Shown: in pieces, positions 12,001 to 24,000 of the stretch
How the letters are laid out: the number at the start of each line of letters is the position of its first letter
Position numbering within the stretch: position 1 is the stretch's first letter
Origin: Nemertoderma westbladi
Lineage: Eukaryota; Xenacoelomorpha; Nemertodermatida; Nemertodermatidae
NCBI GenBank assembly: GCA_032718475.1
Contig: JAUCBJ010003922.1
Span: forward strand, 1 to 49,150
Length of the DNA: 49,150 bases
Direction: 5' to 3'
Notes under the pieces: model-generated
What the model saw: only the letters and a program-made list of their open reading frames with translations
Databases searched by the model: none
Told to the model about the DNA's origin: nothing
Position numbers and translations under genes: made by a program

Positions 12001-15000
12001 AGGGATACATTAAAGATACTGTACTTAATTATAGATACTCAGTCAGGTAAGGGATACATTAAAGATACTGTACTTAATTATAGATACTCAGTCAGGTAAG
12101 GGATACATTAAAGATACTGTACTTAATTATAGATACTCAGTCAGGTAAGGGATACATTAAAGATACTGTACTTAATTATAGATACTCAGTCAGGTAAGGG
12201 ATACATTAAAGATACTGTACTTAATTATAGATACTCAGTCAGGTAAGGGATACATTAAAGATACTGTACTTAATTATAGATACTCAGTCAGGTAAGGGAT
12301 ACATTAAAGATACTGTACTTAATTATAGATACTCAGTCAGGTAAGGGATACATTAAAGATACTGTACTTAATTATAGATACTCAGTCAGGTAAGGGATAC
12401 ATTAAAGATACTGTACTTAATTATAGATACTCAGTCAGGTAAGGGATACATTAAAGATACTGTACTTAATTATAGATACTCAGTCAGGTAAGGGATACAT
12501 TAAAGATACTGTACTTAATTATAGATACTCAGTCAGGTAAGGGATACATTAAAGATACTGTACTTAATTATAGATACTCAGTCAGGTAAGGGATACATTA
12601 AAGATACTGTACTTAATTATAGATACTCAGTCAGGTAAGGGATACATTAAAGATACTGTACTTAATTATAGATACTCAGTCAGGTAAGGGATACATTAAA
12701 GATACTGTACTTAATTATAGATACTCAGTCAGGTAAGGGATACATTAAAGATACTGTACTTAATTATAGATACTCAGTCAGGTAAGGGATACATTAAAGA
12801 TACTGTACTTAATTATAGATACTCAGTCAGGTAAGGGATACATTAAAGATACTGTACTTAATTATAGATACTCAGTCAGGTAAGGGATACATTAAAGATA
12901 CTGTACTTAATTATAGATACTCAGTCAGGTAAGGGATACATTAAAGATACTGTACTTAATTATAGATACTCAGTCAGGTAAGGGATACATTAAAGATACT
13001 GTACTTAATTATAGATACTCAGTCAGGTAAGGGATACATTAAAGATACTGTACTTAATTATAGATACTCAGTCAGGTAAGGGATACATTAAAGATACTGT
13101 ACTTAATTATAGATACTCAGTCAGGTAAGGGATACATTAAAGATACTGTACTTAATTATAGATACTCAGTCAGGTAAGGGATACATTAAAGATACTGTAC
13201 TTAATTATAGATACTCAGTCAGGTAAGGGATACATTAAAGATACTGTACTTAATTATAGATACTCAGTCAGGTAAGGGATACATTAAAGATACTGTACTT
13301 AATTATAGATACTCAGTCAGGTAAGGGATACATTAAAGATACTGTACTTAATTATAGATACTCAGTCAGGTAAGGGATACATTAAAGATACTGTACTTAA
13401 TTATAGATACTCAGTCAGGTAAGGGATACATTAAAGATACTGTACTTAATTATAGATACTCAGTCAGGTAAGGGATACATTAAAGATACTGTACTTAATT
13501 ATAGATACTCAGTCAGGTAAGGGATACATTAAAGATACTGTACTTAATTATAGATACTCAGTCAGGTAAGGGATACATTAAAGATACTGTACTTAATTAT
13601 AGATACTCAGTCAGGTAAGGGATACATTAAAGATACTGTACTTAATTATAGATACTCAGTCAGGTAAGGGATACATTAAAGATACTGTACTTAATTATAG
13701 ATACTCAGTCAGGTAAGGGATACATTAAAGATACTGTACTTAATTATAGATACTCAGTCAGGTAAGGGATACATTAAAGATACTGTACTTAATTATAGAT
13801 ACTCAGTCAGGTAAGGGATACATTAAAGATACTGTACTTAATTATAGATACTCAGTCAGGTAAGGGATACATTAAAGATACTGTACTTAATTATAGATAC
13901 TCAGTCAGGTAAGGGATACATTAAAGATACTGTACTTAATTATAGATACTCAGTCAGGTAAGGGATACATTACAGATACTGTACTTAATTATAGATACTC
14001 AGTCAGGTAAGGGATACATTACAGATACTGTACTTAATTATAGATACTCAGTCAGGTAAGGGATACATTACAGATACTGTACTTAATTATAGATACTCAG
14101 TCAGGTAAGAGATACATTAAAGATAGCCTACTGTACTTAATTATAGATACTCAGTCAGGTAAGGGATACATTACAGATACTGTACTTAATTATAGATACT
14201 CAGTCAGGTAAGGGATACATTAAAGATACTGTACTTAATTATAGATACTCAGTCAGGTAAGGGATACATTAAAGATACTGTACTTAATTATAGATACTCA
14301 GTCAGGTAAGGGATACATTAAAGATACTGTACTTAATTATAGATACTCAGTCAGGTAAGGGATACATTAAAGATACTGTACTTAATTATAGATACTCAGT
14401 CAGGTAAGGGATACATTACAGATACTGTACTTAATTATAGATACTCAGTCAGGTAAGGGATACATTACAGATACTGTACTTAATTATAGATACTCAGTCA
14501 GGTAAGGGATACATTAAAGATACTGTACTTAATTATAGATACTCAGTCAGGTAAGGGATACATTAAAGATAGCCTACTGTACTTAATTATAGATACTCAG
14601 TCAGGTAAGGGATACATTAAAGATACTGTACTTAATTATAGATACTCAGTCAGGTAAGAGATACATTAAAGATACTGTACTTAATTATAGATACTCAGTC
14701 AGGTAAGGGATACATTAAAGATACTGTACTTAATTATAGATACTCAGTCAGGTAAGAGATACATTAAAGATACTGTACTTAATTATAGATACTCAGTCAG
14801 GTAAGGGATACATTAAAGATACTGTACTTAATTATAGATACTCAGTCAGGTAAGGGATACATTAAAGATAGCCTACTGTACTTAATTATAGATACTCAGT
14901 CAGGTAAGGGATACATTAAAGATACTGTACTTAATTATAGATACTCAGTCAGGTAAGAGATACATTAAAGATAATGTACTTAATTATAGATACTCAGTCA

Positions 15001-18000
15001 GGTAAGGGATACATTAAAGATACTGTACTTAATTATAGATACTCAGTCAGGTAAGAGATACATTAAAGATACTGTACTTAATTATAGATACTCAGTCAGG
15101 TAAGGGATACATTAAAGATACTGTACTTAATTATATATACTCAGTCAGGTAAGGGATACATTAAAGATAGCCTACTGTACTTAATTATAGATACTCAGTC
15201 AGGTAAGGGATACATTAAAGATACTGTACTTAATTATAGATACTCAGTCAGGTAAGAGATACATTAAAGATACTGTACTTAATTATAGATACTCAGTCAG
15301 GTAAGGGATACATTAAAGATACTGTACTTAATTATAGATACTCAGTCAGGTAAGGGATACATTAAAGATACTGTACTTAATTATAGATACTCAGTCAGGT
15401 AAGGGATACATTAAAGATACTGTACTTAATTATAGATACTCAGTCAGGTAAGGGATACATTAAAGATACTGTACTTAATTATAGGTACTCAGTCAGGTAA
15501 GGGAAACATTAAAGATACTGTACTTAATTATAGATACTCAGTCAGGTAAGGGATACATTAAAGATACTGTACTTAATTATAGATACTCAGTCAGGTAAGG
15601 GATACATTAAAGATACTGTACTTAATTATAGATACTCAGTCAGGTAAGGGATACTTTAAAGATACTGTACTTAATTATAGATATTCAGTCAGGTAAGGGA
15701 TACATTAAAGATACTGGTACTTAATTATAGATACTCAGTCAGGTAAGGGATACATTAAAGATACTGTACTTAATTATAGATACTCAGTCAGGTAAGGGAT
15801 ACATTAAAGATACTGTACTTAATTATACATACTCAGTCAGGTAAGGGATACATTAAAGATACTGTACTTAATTATAGATACTCAGTCAGGTAAGGGATAC
15901 TTTAAAGATACTGTACTTAATTATAGATACTCAGTCAGGTAAGGGATACATTAAAGATACTGTACTTAATTATAGATACTCAGTCAGGTAAGGGATACAT
16001 TAAAGATACTGTACTTAATTATAGATACTCAGTCAGGTAAGGGATACATTAAAGATACTGTACTTAATTATAGATACTCAGTCAGGTAAGGGATACTTTA
16101 AAGATACTGTACTTAATTATAGATATTCAGTCAGGTAAGGGATACATTAAAGATACTGGTACTTAATTATAGATACTCAGTCAGGTAAGAGATAGATTAA
16201 AGATACTGTACTTAATTATAGATACTCAGTGAGGTAAGGGATACATTAAAGATACTGTACTTAATTATAGATACTCAGTCAGGTAAGGGATACATTAAAG
16301 ATACTGTACTTAATTATAGATACTCAGTCAGGTAAGGGATACATTAAAGATACTGTACTTAATTATAGATACTCAGTCAGGTAAGGGATACTTTAAAGAT
16401 ACTGTACTTAATTATAGATATTCAGTCAGGTAAGGGATACATTAAAGATACTGGTACTTAATTATAGATACTCAGTCAGGTAATAGATAGATTAAAGATA
16501 CTGTACTTAATTATAGATACTCAGTGAGGTAAGGGATACATTAAAGATACTGTACTTAATTATAGATACTCAGTCAGGTAAGGGATACATTAAAGATAGC
16601 CTGCTGTACTTAATTATAGATACTCAGTCAGGTAAGGGATACATTAAAGATACTGTACTTAATTATAGATACTCAGTCAGGTAAGGATACATTAAAGATA
16701 CTGTACTTAATTATAGATACTCAGTCAGGTAAGGGATACATTAAAGATACTGTACTTAATTATAGATACTCAGTCAGGTAAGGGATACTTTAAAGATACT
16801 GTACTTAATTATAGATATTCAGTCAGGTAAGGGATACATTAAAGATACTGGTACTTAATTATAGATACTCAGTCAGGTAAGAGATACATTAAAGATACTG
16901 TACTTAATTATAGATACTCAGTGAGGTAAGGGATACATTAAAGATACTGTACTTAATTATAGATACTCAGTCAGGTAAGGGATACATTAAAGATTCTGTA
17001 CTTAATTATAGATACTCAGTCAGGTAAGAGATACATTAAAGATTCTGTACTTAATTATAGATACTCAGTCAGGTAAGAGATACATTAAAGATACTGTACT
17101 TAATTATAGATACTCAGTCAGGTAAGAGATACATTAAAGATACTGTACTTAATTATAGATACTCAGTCAGGTAAGGGATACATTAAAGATTCTGTACTTA
17201 ATTATAGATACTCAGTCAGGTAAGGGATACATTAAAGATTCTGTACTTAATTATAGATACTCAGTCAGGTAAGAGATACATTAAAGATACTGTACTTAAT
17301 TATAGATACTCAGTCAGGTAAGAGATACATTAAAGATACTGTACTTAATTATAGATACTCAGTCAGGTAAGGGATACATTAAAGATACTGTACTTAATTA
17401 TAGATACTCAGTCAGGTAAGAGATACATTAAAGATACTGTACTTAATTATAGATACTCAGTCAGGTAAGAGATAGATTAAAGATACTGTACTTAATTATA
17501 GATACTCAGTCAGGTAAGGGATACATTAAAGATAGCCTGCTGTACTTAATTATAGATACTCAGTCAGGTAAGGGATACATTAAAGATACTGTACTTAATT
17601 ATAGATACTCAGTCAGGTAAGGGATACATTAAAGATACTGTACTTAATTATAAATACTCAGTCAGGTAAGGGATACATTAAAGATAGCCTGCTGTACTTA
17701 ATTATAGATACTCAGTCAGGTAAGGGATACATTAAAGATACTGTACTTAATTATAGATACTCAGTCAGGTAAGGGATACATTAAAGATACTGTACTTAAT
17801 TATAGATACTCAGTCAGGTAAGGGATAGATTAAAGATACTGTACTTAATTATAGATACTCAGTCAGGTAAGAGATAGATTAAAGATAATGTACTTAATTA
17901 TAGATACTCAGTCAGGTAAGGGATACATTAAAGATACTGTACTTAATTATAGATACTCAGTCAGGTAAGGGATACATTAAAGATACTGTACTTAATTATA

Positions 18001-21000
18001 GATACTCAGTCAGGTAAGGGATACATTAAAGATAGCCTGCTGTACTTAATTATAGATACTCAGTCAGGTAAGGGATACATTAAAGATACTGTACTTAATT
18101 ATAGATACTCAGTCAGGTAAGGGATACATTAAAGATACTGTACTTAATTATAGATACTCAGTCAGGTAAGGGATACATTAAAGATACTGTACTTAATTAT
18201 AGATACTCAGTCAGGTAAGAGATACATTAAAGATACTGTACTTAATTATAGATACTCAGTCAGGTAAGGGATACATTAAAGATACTGTACTTAATTATAG
18301 ATACTCAGTCAGGTAAGGGATACATTAAAGATACTGTACTTAATTATAGATACTCAGTCAGGTAAGGGATACATTAAAGACTGTACTTAATTATAGATAC
18401 TCAGTCAGGTAAGGGATACATTAAAGATTCTGTACTTAATTATAGATACTCAGTCAGGTAAGGGATACATTAAAGATAATGTACTTAATTATAGATACTC
18501 AGTCAGGTAAGGGATACATTAAAGATACTGTACTTAATTATAGATACTCAGTCAGGTAAGGGATACATTAAAGATTCTGTACTTAATTATAGATACTCAG
18601 TCAGGTAAGAGATACATTAAAGATACTGTACTTAATTATAGATACTCAGTCAGGTAAGGGATACATTAAAGATACTGTACTTAATTATAGATACTCAGTC
18701 AGGTAAGAGATACATTAAAGATACTGTACTTAATTATAGATACTCAGTCAGGTAAGGGATACATTAAAGATACTGTACTTAATTATAGATACTCAGTCAG
18801 GTAAGAGATAGATTAAAGATACTGTACTTAATTATAGATACTCAGTCAGGTAAGAGATACATTAAAGATACTGTACTTAATTATAGATACCCAGTCAGGT
18901 AAGGGATACATTAAAGATACTGTACTTAATTATAGATACTCAGTCAGGTAAGGGATACATTAAAGATACTGTACTTAATTATAGATACTCAGTCAGGTAA
19001 GGGATACATTAAAGACTGTACTTAATTATAGATACTCAGTCAGGTAAGGGATACATTAAAGATTCTGTACTTAATTATAGATACTCAGTCAGGTAAGGGA
19101 TACATTAAAGATAATGTACTTAATTATAGATACTCAGTCAGGTAAGGGATACATTAAAGATACTGTACTTAATTATAGATACTCAGTCAGGTAAGGGATA
19201 CATTAAAGATTCTGTACTTAATTATAGATACTCAGTCAGGTAAGAGATACATTAAAGATACTGTACTTAATTATAGATACTCAGTCAGGTAAGGGATACA
19301 TTAAAGATACTGTACTTAATTATAGATACTCAGTCAGGTAAGAGATACATTAAAGATACTGTACTTAATTATAGATACTCAGTCAGGTAAGGGATACATT
19401 AAAGATACTGTACTTAATTATAGATACTCAGTCAGGTAAGAGATACATTAAAGATACTGTACTTAATTATAGATACTCAGTCAGGTAAGGGATACATTAA
19501 AGATACTGTACTTAATTATAGATACTCAGTCAGGTAAGGGATACATTAAAGATAGCCTACTGTACTTAATTATAGATACTCAGTCAGGTAAGGGATACAT
19601 TAAAGATACTGTACTTAATTATAGATACTCAGTCAGGTAAGGGATACATTAAAGATACTGTACTTAATTATAGATACTCAGTCAGGTAAGGGATACATTA
19701 AAGATACTGTATTTAATTATAGATTCTCAGTCGGGTAAGGATTTGACGATAATAACCCAGTCATTCATTGATGAAATTAAACCAAACTTGGTACGTATGT
19801 ACTCCGTCAAAGGAACCAAACTTAGTAAACATGTGGTCTGTCTAAGGTTTAGATTGTAGAGTTTTGTCAAAAAAGTCTTTCTGTTGGTACCGGTAGTTAA
19901 TAGTCTTTTGATAAAACCGAAATAAGTCTGCCAGTCATTGCTGACATGAAACCAGACTTGGTACTTATGCAGTAAAAGTTTAGAAAAAGTTGTAAAAAAT
20001 GAGACAGTCTTTCAGTCAGTACCGGTTGTTTCAGGATTTTGATAAAAACGAAATAAGTCCGTCAATTATTGATGAAATTTTACCAAACTTGGTACGTATG
20101 CAGTCTCGTGTTGGCGAAGAGGCCACACGAACATGTTGCGAATAAAAGTTTATTGAATTAATTGTTGTTTTATTGTAACTTGCTGTGATTAACTAAAGGA
20201 GACAGGGGGGGGGGGGAATGGTCGCAAATCCGATCTTGGCGAATTAATATCGCCTCAATGTTAAATTCTCAATTTAGGGAAAGGAGCAGGTTACATTGGC
20301 ACGTTATTTGAATAATAAACTAAATACAATAGAACAGGTTACAGTTTTATTTTTGAGAGTAATCATCTGTTATTTGCGTCCAATTTCCCCCGGAGAGGGA
20401 TTAATTTTTATTGCGTCCAGTCCCCCCCCCCCCCCCCCCCCCCTCCCATCTGGACTAAAGTTTAAGTTATTCCTTGGCCACCCACTGTTGTACTTCTTTC
20501 ATTATTATGTTATATACAGTACATATGTCTATGTGCTGTTTTTTTAAGTATTTTGTGCTAATAACTGTAAGCTGATCTGCAACCGGTAATATTCTGTATT
20601 CATTGATACTGTTAACGCGAACAACAATGGCTCTAATTGACGTGTCGAAATAAAACACAAACCTGAAATATTCCATGCTTTAGCATATTATTTATATTTT
20701 CGTGGTTCTTAGATTGGGCCAGATGCCATTCTTCGGGTAAACCTTCGTAAAAGCCCTACCGACCGGTCTCCAGACGATCTGGAGATAATATATGATGAGT
20801 TAGTTCATATTAAAGCGCTAAGTCATCTATCCACCATGGTGAAGCGGCAGTTGGCCTCTGTTATTATTCTAGAATTCCATGAAAATGCAGGAACAGTGCT
20901 GTTCCATCAAGGGGAGGAAGGCCGTAGCTGGTATATCATACTGAAAGGTAAGTGAGAAAAAGTTAATCAACCGTTGTTAATTAACGCCTTCTCTTTACGC

Positions 21001-24000
21001 ACCTACTGTAGTACCAGAAACCTGCAAACTTTCGGTATTTATCTACGCAGGTTCTGTAAATGTTATGATACGGGGGAAGGGCACCGTCTGCACATTGCAT
21101 GAAGGTGACGATTTCGGTAAACTTGCCTTGGTTAACGACGCACCCAGGGCCGCCTCTATCGTAATGAGGGAGGACTATTGCCACTTCCTTCGCGTCGATA
21201 AGGACGACTTCAACCGAATACTTCGCGATGTCGAAGCTAATACTGTGAGGTAATTATAAATTTACCCGCCTTTTACGTTATGGCCGTTCTTTACTTATTA
21301 CAGTAATTAGTTCGATTATATCAATGGCCAATTCAATTATGGTATATATTATTTTTCTTTCCAGATATATTCTTTATTTTCCAACAGTTAACTACTACTA
21401 CTACTACTACTCCCTACTACTGAAGGCGGGCTAGCTCGGTTGGTTGAGCCCCGGGCTTAGAATCTATTGGTTGTGGGTTCGACCCCCGCTAAGGTTAACT
21501 CACTCATCCTTCCATCCACTGGGGCCGATAAAATTAGTACCAGTTCACTTACTGGGAGCAAAACTTTGGTACCGCCCACCCCTACCCCCGAGTTGCAGCT
21601 ATCGAAAGAGGACCCTTAGGCTAAACTCACAAAAGAACCCAAAAAAAACAAAAGACCCCAATAGAACACCAAAAAGAACTCAAAGTAATTGTGGTTGATT
21701 TTGTTCTACGCATCTCCTTAGACCATCTTAATAAAGATGGGTTGATGGTAACACCCCCTACTGGCACAAGAATTAGAGGAAATCCAGCAAAGTACCTTAC
21801 TGATCTAGACTTTGCTGATGACAATGGCGGGTACTGTCAGAATCACGAGAGGGAGCCAAAAGGCTCCTCTGCTCATTAGAGCAAGTTGCTTCTAGTGTTG
21901 GTCTTTTTGTAAATTCCAAGAAGACCAAAATCATGACAGTCAACCTAGACAGCCCTCAATAAATAGCTGATCGTAAGATCATATGCTCTAAGGATAGCTT
22001 GCTTGAGCACGTGGAGATGGATGACTTCTGCTACTTGGGATCATTAAAATACTTTCAGGTATACTCCGGGGGTGGAGAATCTGTTGGGGGTGTAGAGGGT
22101 CTTGCCACGAGTTATAAAAATATAAATGTTACCGTATGCGCATTTCACCCGTTGCGGGCGTCCTCAGCGGTTCATTATTATAATATTATATACATTAAAA
22201 TAGGAACATATCAATTTAAATAAAATGGTAGGACTACAGGTCTGCAGGTTATTGGGTGGGGTAGCAGTCTGCAAGCGGGCGGGCTGCCTGCGGCTGTTAG
22301 GTCGCTACCGGTATCAAGGATGCGGGCTGACGAGCTGATGCGGACAAGGGGGCTAAGGGCTAACTCGTGGCAAGACCCTATACACCCCCAACAGATTCTC
22401 CACCCTCGGAGTATACCTGAAAGTATTTTAATCATGCTTACGCCACGCTTGACGTCAACCAGAAACATTAAATATTTGGACTTGGGATCATGGATCAGAA
22501 AGTCAGGTGAAGGAAGTCCATAAGGAAGGCATGGGCAGCTTTAAATAGTCTGTCCAGGATTTGGAAGTCCCATAGAATAAAGTGGTACCTTAAGGTTCGA
22601 TTATTTATGGCAGCAGTAGTACCAGTACTCTTATGGGAGTCCATGCTGGGCTCTAACTGCAGCGGATACCAAATCTCTGGATGGCACATTCACAAGAATG
22701 CTACGCCGGGTTCATTGTGTCAAGTACAATAAACACATATCCAATCAGACTCTATACAACATTGGAGGTGTTCCATTACTCTCCCCTAGCTTGAAACTTG
22801 AATGGAACCTGGGAACCGCCCCCGCTTTGCAGGACATTGCTTTCGCCGTGAGGACCAGCCAGTGCATAATATGTTGTGCTTTGGCGCCCTCATGGAGCGA
22901 ATAAGAATGGTAAACCGCCAATGACTTTCTTAAGACGCATCTTAAAGGACGCTGTCCTTGAAGATGCGGATGATCTAGCAAATGTCATGGGCAATTACTT
23001 ACATTGACTGATTGATGAGATACTGTAGATGGTTTATAGAGTGATCCATGTTTATGGCGGGAATTTCAAATATCCTCAAACACGCCTAACTTATGTCCGA
23101 AGGTGCTAGCCGTTTGCCTGCATCCCTGCTGGCTGCACCCTGAACCTGTATCCGACACCAACACGGTCTGACGCACTGACGGTGGTTTACTTTGCTTATT
23201 GCAGTACTGCCAGACTGCAGTATTGTACAGTATTGACTGATAGCTACTTTCCTCGTGTCCTGCATAGTCCTGTAGTCCCTATACAGCTATATTTTAGGCC
23301 TAAGGAATTATACTGTAATAGCGCCAAATAGTAGGCCTAATATAATTGTTGAATTATGACGAGTATTGAGGTTGAACCAATTTTTATTTGCGGTGGATGC
23401 AATCCAGGTTGTCACTCACTTTCCTGGGGACCCAATGGTGTTATCGCTTACGCTAGTTGCCACTCGGTGTACATTGTTCTGCGAGAGGGGAAAGAAAACA
23501 TACTGTCTGTAACATCGACAAATAATCGCCACAACGCTGCAGTTCGTTCCCTACGTTGGTCCCAATACGACAGCACTGATAACGCAGCCAATTGTTATCT
23601 GATTTCTGGAGCGAATGACGGCGAGGTGATCTTATGGAACCCGTCGAAGTGCGTTCGTCTACTGGACCTCCAATACCGATTTAAGGCTCATGAGGACGCC
23701 GTAATATCTGTAGATACGGTGTGGCGAGACGGTGGCGTTTTACTTTTAGCTTCCAGTGGCGCAGATAACAAAGTTAATTTATGGTCAATCAGTATTGAGG
23801 ATGGAAGATGTGTGGCATCTCTGTCAGACTCAGTAGATTTCGAAAGATCTTTTGTTCTTGATTTAGCCTTCCATAGTTGGTCGCTTAGCACCGATGTTGT
23901 ATTGGCTTGCGCTTCTTGTGACTCATCGATACGTCTATTTACTATAAACCGAGAAAGTATATTGAAAAGTGCAATCAAACTAGTTGGTCACGCAGATTGG

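Noticed and set aside
5995-19740. CRISPR-like array
   Set aside because: The repeats are head-to-tail with no unique spacers, and the context is a eukaryotic intron.
21424-21495. Functional tRNA gene
   Set aside because: D and T arms fold, but there is no acceptor-stem pairing or convincing anticodon arm, and an A-rich tail follows, so it is SINE-like.
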